Positions 45,000 to 56,805 of a stretch of DNA of 64,000 nucleotides are shown piece by piece. The DNA comes from Microbacterium sp. ET2 (GTDB taxonomy: Bacteria > Actinomycetota > Actinomycetes > Actinomycetales > Microbacteriaceae), in NCBI RefSeq assembly GCF_030347395.1, contig NZ_CP128170.1:1612001-1676000 (forward strand), given 5' to 3'. The notes under the pieces are model-generated. The model saw nothing but the letters and a program-made list of their open reading frames with translations, was not told the DNA's origin and searched no databases. The translations under genes and the position numbers were made by a program. Position 1 is the stretch's first letter; the number at the start of each line of letters is the position of its first letter.

Positions 45000-45435
45000 C
45001 GTCGTCCTTCCGGATCGTGCAGAACTGCTCTGCGACCAGGCCCGCGACCACCAGCAGCACCGCGCACAGGGCCGTCGCGATGACAGCCCCCAATGAGCCT
45101 ATCGAGGGCGGAACGGGCCGGGTGAGCAGGAACAGCGCCAGGCCGCCCGCGATTCCCGTCACGATCGCCCCGACCAGGCTCGACGCCTTCGCGAGCACCG
45201 CGATGCGCAGCGCCCGGAACGGATCCACCGGGGCAGCGGCTCCCCGCGTCGCGCGGCGGATCGGCACCGCGAGGGCGACGATCACGGCGGCCAGCAGCAC
45301 CAGGAGGATCGGCAGGGACACGGCGGGAGTGAAAGTCGCCCGTCCGGCCGCGGTGAGTGCCTGGTCGATCGCGAACCCGACCGCGACGCCCAGGACGGCG
45401 ACGATGACGAGGACGAGCGGGCGCGTGCGCCTCAC
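44947..45435 (-). CDS. DUF3180 membrane protein
   Basis: A 162-residue protein with four membrane helices (about 7-27, 40-58, 87-107 and 114-134). DUF3180 proteins occur next to folK in actinobacteria. GTG 45435 overlaps the folK stop (GTGA). Its last 53 bases are shared with the N-terminal disordered part of the next gene in another frame, an unusually long overlap. Function unknown. Confidence 0.86.
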   Translation of the reverse strand: MRRTRPLVLVIVAVLGVAVGFAIDQALTAAGRATFTPAVSLPILLVLLAAVIVALAVPIRRATRGAAAPVDPFRALRIAVLAKASSLVGAIVTGIAGGLALFLLTRPVPPSIGSLGAVIATALCAVLLVVAGLVAEQFCTIRKDDDDEQPGGSDPGLEPGGH

Positions 45436-45965
45436 GAGGGTCCCCGCAGGCGGGCGAGGATGTCGGCGACAGGGCCGACCCCCGGGAGCACCGCATCGGG
45501 GTCGACCTGCAGCCAGGGCTCGAGGACGAAGTCCCGCTCCGCCGCGCGGGGGTGCGGGAGGATCAGCACGGGCCCGTCGCTGGTGACCTCGCCGTAGGCG
45601 ATGAGGTCGAGGTCGAGCGTGCGGTCGGCCCAGCGGGCCCCCCGCTCACGGCCGTGCCGCGCTTCGATGGCGTGCAGGTAGCCGAGCAGCACGGTGGGTG
45701 CGAGGCGCGTGGTGAGCAGTGCCACCGAGTTGAGGTAGGCGGGGGCCTCGGTGTCGGGCCCGTCCGGCGTCAGGGCCACCGACTCGATCGGCGTCGCGGT
45801 CTTCACGTGGGTGACGAGCGGCAGCCGGGCGAGGTCGGTCAGCGCCGCGTCGAGGATGCCCGCGCGATCGCCCAGGTTCGACCCGAGCGCGACGACGGCG
45901 ATCGCCTCGTCGCGACGCCGGGGCGTCGCATCCGTCTTCAGACCCTCAGCCAGTCGACGACTCAT
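45432..45965 (-). CDS. folK: 6-hydroxymethyl-dihydropterin pyrophosphokinase
   Basis: A 177-residue HPPK that transfers pyrophosphate from ATP to the pterin before folP acts. IAVVALGSNLGDRAGILDAA near the N-terminus and GARWADRTLDLDLIAYG plus LILPHPRAAERDFVLEPW are diagnostic. ATG 45965 is chosen because GGAGG stands 8-9 bases upstream; two earlier ATGs are too close to or before it. It overlaps folB by 20 bases. Confidence 0.95.
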   Translation of the reverse strand: MSRRLAEGLKTDATPRRRDEAIAVVALGSNLGDRAGILDAALTDLARLPLVTHVKTATPIESVALTPDGPDTEAPAYLNSVALLTTRLAPTVLLGYLHAIEARHGRERGARWADRTLDLDLIAYGEVTSDGPVLILPHPRAAERDFVLEPWLQVDPDAVLPGVGPVADILARLRGPS

Positions 45966-46347
45966 GGGCATGCCCTCCTTCATCGGGTCGCACACGCGTG
46001 ATCGTCACCGACACGTCGGCGAAGGTCAGCGGGATCGGCGCCTGCGGCTTGTGGACGGTGACGCGCACGGCCGAGACGAGGGGACGCCCGAGCACCGCGC
46101 GGGCGATCCGATGGGCGAGCGTCTCGAGCAGGTTCACCGGATCGCCCGCGACGATCGCGGCGACCTCTTCGGCGAGCTCGCCGTAGTGCACGGTGTCGGA
46201 GACGTCGTCGCTGCTCGCTGCGGGGCGGGTGTCGAGCGTCAGAGCAAGGTCGATGACGAAGTCCTGACCGTCACGCCGCTCGTCGTCGTAGACGCCGTGG
46301 TATCCGAAGACCCGCAGGCCCGTCAGCGTGATCGTGTCGCCGTCCAC
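45946..46347 (-). CDS. folB: dihydroneopterin aldolase
   Basis: A 133-residue enzyme that converts dihydroneopterin to hydroxymethyl-dihydropterin. It has GLRVFGYHGVYDDERRDGQD with the catalytic region, TVHYGELAEEV and LETLAHRIARAVL, and the C-terminal VTVHKPQAPIPLTFADVSV. GTG 46347 is chosen by family and lies within folP (25-base overlap). Confidence 0.95.
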   Translation of the reverse strand: MDGDTITLTGLRVFGYHGVYDDERRDGQDFVIDLALTLDTRPAASSDDVSDTVHYGELAEEVAAIVAGDPVNLLETLAHRIARAVLGRPLVSAVRVTVHKPQAPIPLTFADVSVTITRVRPDEGGHAHESSTG

Positions 46348-47180
46348 CGGCGGTCTCCCTCCCACGCCTCCGCGATGAGCAGCGCATCTCGGGTGGCGCG
46401 GACGTCGTGCACGCGAACGCCCCACACCCCCTCACGCGCAGCGAGCGCGCTCGTGACGGCCGTCGCGAGGTCGCGCCGTTCTTCGGATGCGTCGTCGAGC
46501 GTCGCGGTCGGCGCACCTGCGGCGCCGCCGGAGACGAGCGTCTCGGCGAGGAATCGCTTGCGGCTCGTTCCGATGAGCACCCGGGGGCCGATGCCGAGGA
46601 TGCGCGGGAGCCCGCTCAGCACCGACCAGTTCTGATCGCCGCGTTTGCCGAACCCGATGCCCGGATCGAGGATGACGCGGGACGGCGCGATGCCGGCGAT
46701 CGCCGCGGCCTCCAGGCGCGCCGACAGTTCGGTGACCACCTCGCGGACGACGTCGCCGTACTCGGCGCGGGCGTACATGTCGCTCGAGGGACCCCGCCAG
46801 TGGCCGACGACGAACTCGGCGCCCGACCCGGCGACGGCCGGGAGCATCGCGGGATCGGCGAGGCCACCCGAGACGTCGTTGACGATCGCAGCCCCCGCCT
46901 CGACGGCGGCCACGGCGGTGGAGGCGTTCATGGTGTCGATGCTCACCGTCGCGCCCTCGGCCGCCAGCGCGCTGATGACGGGGAGCACGCGCTCCTGCTC
47001 GACACCCGGGTCGACCCGATGGGCACCGGGCCGGGTCGATTCGCCGCCGATGTCGAGGATGTCGGCGCCGGCGGCCCGGAGGACGCGGCCGCGTGCGATC
47101 GCGGCGTCCTGCGCGAAGTAGCGTCCGCCGTCGCTGAAGGAGTCGGGCGTGACGTTGACGATGCCCATGACGACGGTCAT
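46323..47180 (-). CDS. folP: dihydropteroate synthase
   Basis: A 285-residue barrel enzyme that condenses the pterin pyrophosphate with p-aminobenzoate, the sulfonamide target. Signatures: MGIVNVTPDSFSDGGRY at the N-terminus, ADILDIGGESTRPGA, ILDPGIGFGK and GTSRKRFL. ATG 47180 overlaps the folE stop by 4 bases. Confidence 0.96.
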   Translation of the reverse strand: MTVVMGIVNVTPDSFSDGGRYFAQDAAIARGRVLRAAGADILDIGGESTRPGAHRVDPGVEQERVLPVISALAAEGATVSIDTMNASTAVAAVEAGAAIVNDVSGGLADPAMLPAVAGSGAEFVVGHWRGPSSDMYARAEYGDVVREVVTELSARLEAAAIAGIAPSRVILDPGIGFGKRGDQNWSVLSGLPRILGIGPRVLIGTSRKRFLAETLVSGGAAGAPTATLDDASEERRDLATAVTSALAAREGVWGVRVHDVRATRDALLIAEAWEGDRRWTATRSR

Positions 47181-47767
47181 TCGCGCGGCGCCCCCATGAG
47201 CAGCATCAGCTCGGTCCGTGAGATCGGGTCGGTGAACTCGCCCCGCGCGGCGATCGTCACCGTGGAGGCGTCGCGCTGGCGCTCTCCGCGGAAGGTGACG
47301 CACCCGTGGGTTGCCTCGAGCACGACGAGCACGCCTCGGGTGTCGAGCGCGTCCCAGATGGTGTCGGCGATCTGCTCGCCCAGGCGCTCCTGCACCTGCG
47401 GGCGCGAGGCGAGCACGTCGACGACCTTCGGCAGCGCGCCGAGACCCACCACCTGCTCCCCCGGCAGGTAGGCGATGTGGGCCTTGCCGCGGAAGAGCAG
47501 CAGGTGATGCTCGCAGACGGAGCGGAAGTGGATGTCGCGGAGCATCACCGCCCCCGAGGGCAGCGTGTCAGGGGCAGGACCTCGGCTGACCGAGATGGTG
47601 TGCGAGAGCGGCTCGGCGGGGTCCTCCCCCACCCCGGAGAAGAACTCGGCGTATGCGTCGGCGACGCGCTGCGGCGTGAGCTTCAGCCCCGGACGGTCGG
47701 GATCCTCCCCGATCGCCGACAGAAGCTCGGTCACGAGCGCGGCGACGCGCTCTCGATCAACGGCCAC
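47177..47767 (-). CDS. folE: GTP cyclohydrolase I
   Basis: A 196-residue enzyme that opens the folate pathway by converting GTP to dihydroneopterin triphosphate. GLKLTPQRVADAYAEFFSG, the zinc site VCEHHLLLFRGKAHIAYLP and HGCVTFRGERQ carry the conserved Cys/His ligands. GTG 47767 is the start, 9 bases after the ftsH stop, so it is probably co-transcribed with ftsH. Confidence 0.96.
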   Translation of the reverse strand: MAVDRERVAALVTELLSAIGEDPDRPGLKLTPQRVADAYAEFFSGVGEDPAEPLSHTISVSRGPAPDTLPSGAVMLRDIHFRSVCEHHLLLFRGKAHIAYLPGEQVVGLGALPKVVDVLASRPQVQERLGEQIADTIWDALDTRGVLVVLEATHGCVTFRGERQRDASTVTIAARGEFTDPISRTELMLLMGAPRE

Positions 47768-47776
47768 AGGCCGAGC

Positions 47777-49783
<2,007 letters not shown>

Positions 49784-49927
49784 GGTGCGGGCGGGGCCCG
49801 ATCCCTTCCTCGACGAGCCGTGAGCGCGGCGGGAGCCGCGGTGACGGTGAACTCAGGGTAACGCGGGGTCTCTATGCCCGGCCTGTGCGTTCGTCGTGGG
49901 CGGAATCGACGCGTGACCTGCCGGCGG

Positions 49928-50479
<552 letters not shown>

Positions 50480-50548
50480 GCGCTCCAGCTTACGGCGCTG
50501 CGTGTCGCGCGCCGAGCGCCGGCATCCCCGGCGCCGCGCCCGACGCGG

Positions 50549-51541
50549 TCAGCGTGCGGTGAAGACCACGCGGCCGCCGACGCGCGCAGCGCGGCACGCG
50601 GGCAGGTCGAGGGGCCCCTGCCCCGACCAGGCGGTGACCAGGCGCGCGACCTCGAGCGTCTGCGCGCGGGTGAGGCTCTCGCCGAACTCGGCGGCCACGA
50701 CGTGGCGGATGATCCGGTGCCGGAGCGCGGGCGGATTGGCGGCGAGCGCCGCGATCGACACGGCGATGCCCGCCTCGGCGTGCTCGACGATGTCCTCGAT
50801 CGTCTCGTCGATCATCTCGTCGAAGGCTGCCGCATCCTCGCGCAGCTGCTCGGCAGTGCGCGCGAGCGCCTCGGCGATGCCCGGGCCGAGCTCGGCTTCG
50901 AGCACCGGCAGCACGCGTTCGCGCACCCGCACGCGCGCGAAGCGCGCGTCGGCGTTGTGCGGGTCGTCCCATGGGGTGAGCCCCTCGGCTGCGCAGGCGG
51001 CCCGGGTGGTCTCGCGCCGCAGGCCCAGCAGCGGCCGCAGCAGCGGTACGCCGTCGAGATCGGATGCTGCGGCCATGCCCTGCAGGCTCGCCGCGCCCGA
51101 GCCGCGGGCAAGGCCCAGCAGCACGGTCTCGGCCTGATCGTCGAGGGTGTGACCGGTGAGGATCGCCGCGGCGCCCTCCTCCCGCGCCGTGTCCCGAAGC
51201 GCCCGGTAGCGCGCATCGCGCGCCGCGGCCTCCGGCCCGCCCGCGGCGCCCACCTCCACCCGCACCACGCGGGCCGTGGCCCCGAGGGTCTCCGCGGCGC
51301 GGCGGGCCGCGTCCGCGGCATCCACCGACCCCTCCTGCAGACCGTGATCGACCGTGACCGCGACCACCGTGATCCGACGTCGCGCAGCCTCGAACACGGT
51401 CGCGGCGGTGAGCGCAAGCGAGTCGGCACCACCCGAGAGTCCGACGATCACAGAGTCGCCGTCGGTCACCGCATCGAGGCCGCCGCGCACAGCCAGCCGC
51501 ACGGCGGCGACCGCCGGCTGGAGCGAGGGTCGATACGTCAC
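50549..51541 (-). CDS. tilS: tRNA(Ile)-lysidine synthase
   Basis: A 330-residue N-type ATP pyrophosphatase that converts C34 of tRNA-Ile(CAU) to lysidine. The PP-loop is VIVGLSGGADSLALTAATVF, followed by VTVDHGLQ, ILTGHTLDDQAETVLLGLAR and RPLLGLRRETTRAAC. GTG 51541 is the start. First gene of the minus-strand block. Confidence 0.95.
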   Translation of the reverse strand: MTYRPSLQPAVAAVRLAVRGGLDAVTDGDSVIVGLSGGADSLALTAATVFEAARRRITVVAVTVDHGLQEGSVDAADAARRAAETLGATARVVRVEVGAAGGPEAAARDARYRALRDTAREEGAAAILTGHTLDDQAETVLLGLARGSGAASLQGMAAASDLDGVPLLRPLLGLRRETTRAACAAEGLTPWDDPHNADARFARVRVRERVLPVLEAELGPGIAEALARTAEQLREDAAAFDEMIDETIEDIVEHAEAGIAVSIAALAANPPALRHRIIRHVVAAEFGESLTRAQTLEVARLVTAWSGQGPLDLPACRAARVGGRVVFTAR

Positions 51542-51610
51542 GCCCTCACGCTACCCACCGACGGCGTGGCGACCGTCGACAGCGCGCACGCGGGGCTCTA
51601 CGTTGTGGCC

Positions 51611-51805
51611 ATGGAATCCGAATCCGAGATGGGTCGCACCCGCTACCGGCTCTACATGATCATCGGTCTCGTCATCTCGCTGCTCTTCGCCGCCGCCGGC
51701 GTCGGCGCTCTCCTGACGAATGGCGGACCGGTGCTCGGCTGGCTCATGATCGTCGCCGGCCTCGCCATCGCCGTCGTCTCGGTCGTGCAGCTGCGACGAT
51801 CCTGA
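51611..51805 (+). CDS. small two-helix membrane protein
   Basis: A 64-residue protein, MESESEMGRTRYRLYMIIGL, with two membrane helices (about 14-34 and 40-59). ATG 51611 is used; the longer in-frame extension upstream is antisense to tilS. It precedes ppa by 62 bases. Unknown function. Confidence 0.65.
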   Translation: MESESEMGRTRYRLYMIIGLVISLLFAAAGVGALLTNGGPVLGWLMIVAGLAIAVVSVVQLRRS

Positions 51806-51867
51806 GCGCGGAGGGCGCCGCGACTAGGCTGGTCGCCGGCCACCCACCGTTCTGAAGGAGCACAGGC

Positions 51868-52404
51868 ATGGGCGCATACGACGCCGTCATCGAGATCCCG
51901 CGCAACAGCAAGATCAAGTACGAGGTCGACCACGGCACCGGACGGGTCTTCCTCGACCGCATCCTCTTCACCCCGATGGGGTACCCGACCAACTACGGGT
52001 TCTTCGAGAACACTCTCGGCGAAGACGGCGACCCGCTGGACGTGCTGGTGCTGCTCGACCAGGACCTCATGCCCGGCATCCTCGCGAAGGTGCGCCCCGT
52101 CGGCGTGCTGAAGATGGTCGACGAGGCCGGCGGCGACGACAAGGTCGTCGCGGTGCTCGCGAAGGATCCCCGCTGGTCGCACATCCAGGACGTCGACGAC
52201 ATCCCCGAGTACACCAGGAACGAGATCGGGCACTTCTTCGAGCACTACAAGGACCTCGAGCCGAACAAGTGGGTCAAGGTCGACCAGTGGGCGGGTGCGG
52301 CCGAGGCCGAGCGCCTGGTGAGCGAAGCCTTCGTCCGCTTCGAAGAGCACGAGGGCGAGACCCGCACCCAGGGTGAGGGCGAATCGCCGAGCACGCGAGA
52401 CTGA
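51868..52404 (+). CDS. ppa: inorganic pyrophosphatase
   Basis: A 178-residue soluble family I pyrophosphatase. Metal ligands lie in NTLGEDGDPLDVLVLLDQDL, with YPTNYGFFENTLG before it and the basic KYEVDHGTGRVFLDRILF at the N-terminus. AAGGAG precedes ATG 51868. The C-terminus has an extra acidic tail to EGESPSTRD. Confidence 0.96.
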   Translation: MGAYDAVIEIPRNSKIKYEVDHGTGRVFLDRILFTPMGYPTNYGFFENTLGEDGDPLDVLVLLDQDLMPGILAKVRPVGVLKMVDEAGGDDKVVAVLAKDPRWSHIQDVDDIPEYTRNEIGHFFEHYKDLEPNKWVKVDQWAGAAEAERLVSEAFVRFEEHEGETRTQGEGESPSTRD

Positions 52405-52417
52405 GGCTGGGGCGACG

Positions 52418-53749
52418 GTGGCGCGGAACGGGTTCGGGCCACGCGCCGCCGCGCTCTCCGAAGCCATCGCCTCGCGGCTGTGGCCGATCCCGCTCGCCGC
52501 GACCGTGGTCGCCGTCCTTCTCGGCGTCGCGCTGCCCGAGGTGGACCGGGCGATCGACGAAGACCTGCCGGCCACCTTCACCGCGCTGCTGTTCGGAGGC
52601 GGCGTGGAAGCGGCGCGTGCCGTGCTCTCGGCGATCGCAGGATCGGTCATCACCGTCACGTCACTGACGTTCTCGTTGACCGTCGTCGCCCTGCAGCTCG
52701 CCAGCAGCCAGGGCTCGCCGCGACTGCTGCGCATGTTCGCCGCCGACCGGATGGTGCACGCGACCCTCGCGATCTTCATCGGCACGTTCGCCTACGCATT
52801 GACGGTGCTGCGCACGGTCGAAGACGCCACCGAGGATGCGGGAGCCTTCGTCCCTCGGATCGCGGTCACCGTGGCATCCGTCCTGACGCTCACCAGCGTG
52901 GTGATGCTGACCTTCTTCCTCGGGCATCTGGCTCGGCAGCTTCGGCTCGAGACGATGATGCGCGACGCCCACCGCGAGGCGTCGCGCACGATCAAGATGG
53001 TGTGGGATGCCGCGCCGGGGCGCCCTGCTGCCGTCGCCCCCCGCACGCCGCAGGAGGCACGGGAGGTGCGCGCGGAGTCCTCGGGGTTCCTCACCGAGGT
53101 CGATCGGTCCGGGCTGGTGGAGATCGCCCGCGAGCACGACATCCTCGTCGAGGAGATCTCACCGACGGGCACGAACGTGGTGACCGGATCGCCGTTGCTC
53201 CGGTGGTGGCCGCGCTCGGGTGAACCGACGCGCGCCGATGCCGGCCTCGACGGCCGCCTGCGCGAAGAGTTCAGCCTGTCGTACGAGCCCACTCCCTCAC
53301 AGGATGTGAGCTTCGGTATCCGTCAGATCACCGACGTCGCGATGAAGGCCCTCTCCCCCGGGGTCAACGACCCGACGACGGCCGAGTACGCGGTGGGGCA
53401 TCTGGCCGACCTCCTCGCGGACATCGCCGCGCGCGGCCCCCTGCCGGCGTCGTTCGCGGATGACACAGGTGCGGTCCGTCTCGTTCCGGCGCACGACTCG
53501 TTCGAGTCGCTCGTCGCGCTCAGCCTCGGCCGTGTCCGCCACTACGGATCCGGCGATCCACTCGTCGCCGGCCGGCTGCTCCGCGCCTACGGCGAGGTGG
53601 GCCGTCGCACCGTCGATGACGGCCAGCGCGAGGTGCTGCGGGCCGAGCTCGCACGCACGCTGCGCGCGATCGACGCTCACGCCGCCGATGACACGGACAT
53701 CCGGGCGGCCCGGCGCATCGCGGACGAGGTGCGGCCGGCACTCGGCTGA
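52418..53749 (+). CDS. DUF2254 membrane protein
   Basis: A 443-residue protein from GTG 52418, 13 bases after ppa. Four N-terminal membrane helices (about 18-38, 63-85, 110-130, 145-170) with the family segments SVITVTSLTFSLTVVALQLA and SSQGSPRLLRMF. The cytoplasmic part has DVSFGIRQITDVAMKALSPG and VNDPTTAEYAVGHLADLL. Family function is unknown. Co-transcription with ppa is plausible. Confidence 0.87.
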   Translation: MARNGFGPRAAALSEAIASRLWPIPLAATVVAVLLGVALPEVDRAIDEDLPATFTALLFGGGVEAARAVLSAIAGSVITVTSLTFSLTVVALQLASSQGSPRLLRMFAADRMVHATLAIFIGTFAYALTVLRTVEDATEDAGAFVPRIAVTVASVLTLTSVVMLTFFLGHLARQLRLETMMRDAHREASRTIKMVWDAAPGRPAAVAPRTPQEAREVRAESSGFLTEVDRSGLVEIAREHDILVEEISPTGTNVVTGSPLLRWWPRSGEPTRADAGLDGRLREEFSLSYEPTPSQDVSFGIRQITDVAMKALSPGVNDPTTAEYAVGHLADLLADIAARGPLPASFADDTGAVRLVPAHDSFESLVALSLGRVRHYGSGDPLVAGRLLRAYGEVGRRTVDDGQREVLRAELARTLRAIDAHAADDTDIRAARRIADEVRPALG

Positions 53750-53775
53750 CCGCGCGACGACGGCGCCCGGGTGTG

Positions 53776-55206
53776 TCAGACGCCGATTCCCCGAGCGGCC
53801 ATGAAGTCGATCGGGTTCGTCGTGCCGCCGTTGACATAGCACTCGAAGTGGAGATGGCAGCCGAACGAGCGCCCGGTGTTGCCTTCCGCGCCGATCAGCT
53901 GGCCGGCGTTGACCCACTGGCCGTAGCCGACGTAGATCGCCGACATGTGCCCGTAGCCGGTGCCGATACCGCCGCCGTGATCGATGCGGACGTAATTGCC
54001 GTACCCGCCGTTGTATCCGGAGTACGTCACCCGGCCCGCTGATGCGGCGAAGATCCCTGCGCCGCACCCGGCGGCGAGGTCGACCCCGGCGTGGAACGAG
54101 CTTGCACATCCCTGCGGGCCGCACTGACTGGTGCGCCACCCGTAGCCGGAGGACCGCCAGCCCGACGACGGACGAGCCCAGCCGGTTCCGACGACGCCGC
54201 CGCCGTTACCGCCGCCACCTCCGCCGCCGCCGCCACCGCCGCCACCGCCGCCTCCGCCGCCACCCCCGCTGTTCTGCTGGGCTTCGCGGCGTTTGCGCTC
54301 CTCCTCAGCCAGGCGGGCGGCCTCGGCCGCGCGGGCGCGGGCCTCTTCCTCTTCACGGCGCTTGCGCTCTTCCTCGGCCTTGCGACGCGCCTCGACGCCG
54401 GCCTGGTAGTCGGCGATCGTCTTGGCGGTCGTGTCGCGAAGGGCTGCCAGCTGAGCCTCGAGCTCGACGCGGTGCGTCTGCTGTGCAGCGAGCGCCGCCT
54501 CAGCGGCAGCGGCCGCTTCCTGGGCGGCCACCATCTTCTGCTCCGCCTCCTTCTGCAGACGGTCGCGCTCCGCGCGCTGTACGGCGGCCTGGTCGCTGAG
54601 GCTCTGCGCCGAGTCGCGAGCGGTGATCGCCTCGGCGTAGACCCCGCGGTTGCGCTCGACGAGCTTGTCCATCGTGCCGAGCTTGGCGAGGAGGTCGTCG
54701 GCCGTAGCGGCGGAGCCGGCGAAGAACAGCTCGAGCGAGGTGTCGTCACCGCCGTTCCGATACAGCTCGGCGGCCACGCGGCCGGCCTTGTTGGCGGCAT
54801 CCGCGGCCTTCTCGGCCTGCTCGTCCGCCTGTCGCTGCAGCTCATCGGCGCGGTAGGCGGCCTCGAAGAAGGCCTGCTGCGCCTCGTAGTACTCGTCGCC
54901 TGCGCGGACCGCCTCGGCCTGCTTGGCGGCGACATCCGCAGCGAGACCGGCGATGAGCCCCTCGATACGGGTGATCTCCGCAGCCTTCGCGCCCTCGTTC
55001 TGCTTGGCGCGCTCGACGTCGTCCCACGAGGGGTAGTCGACGGCGAAGGCCGGAGCGAGGGTGGGACCGGCCAGCGCACTCGCCGCGGCGAGGCCGACGA
55101 TTCCGAGCCCGAGCAGGCCGCGACGGCTGAGGTCGGGCCAGAGCATCGCCTTCTCGCGCGCGGTGGGCGCGCAGCCGCAGTCGTCATGCATAGCGTCGGA
55201 GTCCAC
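53776..55206 (-). CDS. Tat-exported M23 metallopeptidase with coiled coil and polyglycine linker
   Basis: A 476-residue cell-wall hydrolase. GTG 55206 (or ATG 55191) leads to a twin-arginine signal, LSRRGLLGLGIVGLAAASAL with Arg28-Arg29. Residues about 60-310 form a long coiled coil rich in Glu, Arg and Ala. A run of about 20 glycines follows (DNA 54208-54267). The C-terminal M23 domain has HAGVDLAAGCGAG and GCHLHFECYVNG, with the zinc ligands H...D and HxH. Such EnvC/NlpD-like proteins cut peptidoglycan cross-links during division. Monocistronic. Confidence 0.9.
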   Translation of the reverse strand: MDSDAMHDDCGCAPTAREKAMLWPDLSRRGLLGLGIVGLAAASALAGPTLAPAFAVDYPSWDDVERAKQNEGAKAAEITRIEGLIAGLAADVAAKQAEAVRAGDEYYEAQQAFFEAAYRADELQRQADEQAEKAADAANKAGRVAAELYRNGGDDTSLELFFAGSAATADDLLAKLGTMDKLVERNRGVYAEAITARDSAQSLSDQAAVQRAERDRLQKEAEQKMVAAQEAAAAAEAALAAQQTHRVELEAQLAALRDTTAKTIADYQAGVEARRKAEEERKRREEEEARARAAEAARLAEEERKRREAQQNSGGGGGGGGGGGGGGGGGGGGNGGGVVGTGWARPSSGWRSSGYGWRTSQCGPQGCASSFHAGVDLAAGCGAGIFAASAGRVTYSGYNGGYGNYVRIDHGGGIGTGYGHMSAIYVGYGQWVNAGQLIGAEGNTGRSFGCHLHFECYVNGGTTNPIDFMAARGIGV

Positions 55207-55458
55207 AGGCCCTCTCCTTCGCGCACAGGCAGAAGTAGACGTGCATCACATTAGCAACATCAGTCACAATCGCAACGGTGATCACCGGAACCGTGCCCGT
55301 CGATTCCGGTCTGTCTCTCGGCTCAGTGTCGCCGTCACCCCCGCCTCCCGTGCGCGCGACGCGCGGGTCGGGGCCGCATCCGAGAGCTCGATTGGCGCAA
55401 GCGCCGGGGATTGCGTATGCTTGGGCGTCGGCGAGTGAGCCTCCGGGTTCGTTCATCC

Positions 55459-55531
55459 GGCCCCATCGTTTAGCGGCCTAGGACGCCGCCCTTTCACGGC
55501 GGTAGCACGGGTTCGAATCCCGTTGGGGTCA
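55459..55531 (+). tRNA. tRNA-Glu(UUC)
   Basis: Cloverleaf with acceptor GGCCCCA/TGGGGTC (one G-U) and A discriminator. The anticodon stem-loop is CCGCC-CTTTCAC-GGCGG with anticodon TTC, and the T-arm contains GGTTCGAATCC. CCA is not encoded. Confidence 0.95.
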
Positions 55532-55558
55532 CTCCGTACGGCACAATTGAATAAGCAT

Positions 55559-55632
55559 GGCCCTGTAGCGCAGTTGGTTAGCGTGCCGCCCTGTCACGGC
55601 GGAGGTCGCGGGTTCAAGTCCCGTCAGGGTCG
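55559..55632 (+). tRNA. tRNA-Asp(GUC)
   Basis: Acceptor GGCCCTG/CAGGGTC with G discriminator. The anticodon stem-loop is CCGCC-CTGTCAC-GGCGG, anticodon GTC, and the T-loop is TTCAAGT. It lies 27 bases after tRNA-Glu. Confidence 0.95.
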
Positions 55633-55712
55633 CTCCAAGCGGCGGGCCTTCTTTCGAGAGGGCCTTTCGTCTAGGACGTGGCATCGCGTCGTTCGCGATA
55701 CGGATGCCGCGC

Positions 55713-55785
55713 GGCTCTGTAGCTCAGTTGGTAGAGCGCACGACTGAAAATCGTGAGGTCACGGGATCGACGCCCGTCGGAGCCA
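55713..55785 (+). tRNA. tRNA-Phe(GAA)
   Basis: Acceptor GGCTCTG/CGGAGCC with A discriminator. The anticodon stem-loop is CACGA-CTGAAAA-TCGTG, anticodon GAA. The T-loop reads ATCGACG, slightly unusual at its first base. Third gene of a Glu-Asp-Phe cluster. Confidence 0.94.
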
Positions 55786-56025
55786 CTGGGACCCTCGTGT
55801 GGCTTCTACGCACGGGGGTTTCTTCTTTTCCCAGCGAGCCCCTTGCGACGCCGCCTCGCCTGGCTGCCCATACCCCACTGGCGCAGAGGGTCAACCCCGT
55901 GTGCAGTCTGTCGACCCCTGTCCTAGCGTGCAGCGACGCACTCGAACCGCCATCCGCCGGCGGACCCAGGGCGGTCGAAACCCGACACCCACACGGCACC
56001 GCGCGATTCCCGAATCGGAGACGTC

Positions 56026-56646
56026 ATGACCTCGAACGACCACCCGAACACCGAGCGGAACAACAGCAACTCACCATCCGAAGAGCACGGCCGGCCCGAG
56101 TCTTCCAAGTCCTGGAGGATGTATCTACGGTTCGGGGCGATGATCCTCACGGGAATGGTCGTCATGTACTGGGTGATGTTCGTCGGCTCCTGGGAATGGA
56201 GCCACGTCCGCTTCAGCGAAAGTCGCGTCTTCATGGCCCTCACCATGGGCGGCGCCATGGGGCTGGTGATGCTCGCGTGGATGCTCAACATGTACAAGAG
56301 CGTCACGGCGAACATCGCCGTGACCACCGTCAGCCTTCTGCTCCTCGGCGGTGGAATCGCCCTTGACCGCAGCCAGATCACCGTGGGCGATACCGACTGG
56401 ATGAGCGCCATGATCCCTCATCACTCCCTCGCCATCACGCGTTCCGAACGCGCTCAGATCCTCGATGTCCGCGTCTGCGAACTCGCCGCCGAGATCAGCG
56501 CCGCACAGCGCAACGAGATCCTCGAGATGGACTGGCTGATCGATGACATCCAGCGCAACGGAGTCGCCGACACCTCCGAGGAAGCACGCGCTCGCCCTGC
56601 GCCCTCCTTCGATCAGTCTGCCCTGCGCGAATGCCCAGGCGAGTAG
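56026..56646 (+). CDS. DUF305-like membrane protein
   Basis: A 206-residue protein with a hydrophilic N-terminus, then three or four membrane helices between about 33 and 115 (MILTGMVVMYWVMFVG, ALTMGGAMGLVMLAWML, TTVSLLLLGGGIALD). The tail has MIPHHSLAITRSERAQI and AEISAAQRNEILEMDWLI, the metal-binding DUF305 pattern. Such proteins are linked to copper or other metal handling. ATG 56026. It stands alone after the tRNA cluster. Confidence 0.8.
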   Translation: MTSNDHPNTERNNSNSPSEEHGRPESSKSWRMYLRFGAMILTGMVVMYWVMFVGSWEWSHVRFSESRVFMALTMGGAMGLVMLAWMLNMYKSVTANIAVTTVSLLLLGGGIALDRSQITVGDTDWMSAMIPHHSLAITRSERAQILDVRVCELAAEISAAQRNEILEMDWLIDDIQRNGVADTSEEARARPAPSFDQSALRECPGE

Positions 56647-56805
56647 TGGAACGGGCCGGTCACGGCCGGCGTACCGCCACTGTGAACGGCGAACTGCCGC
56701 GCTTCGATGAGTGCGCCGGCCGTCGCTCTCGGCTCGGAGCGGGTCCGCGTCGCCGGATGCGGTCAGAGAGCGCCCCGTCGCACCGCACCGCCTAACGTGG
56801 CACGC

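Noticed and set aside
55600..56366. Plus-strand frames running through tRNA-Asp/Phe and into the 56026 gene
   Set aside because: They overlap tRNA genes or the DUF305-like gene in another frame; translations show tRNA-derived sequence.
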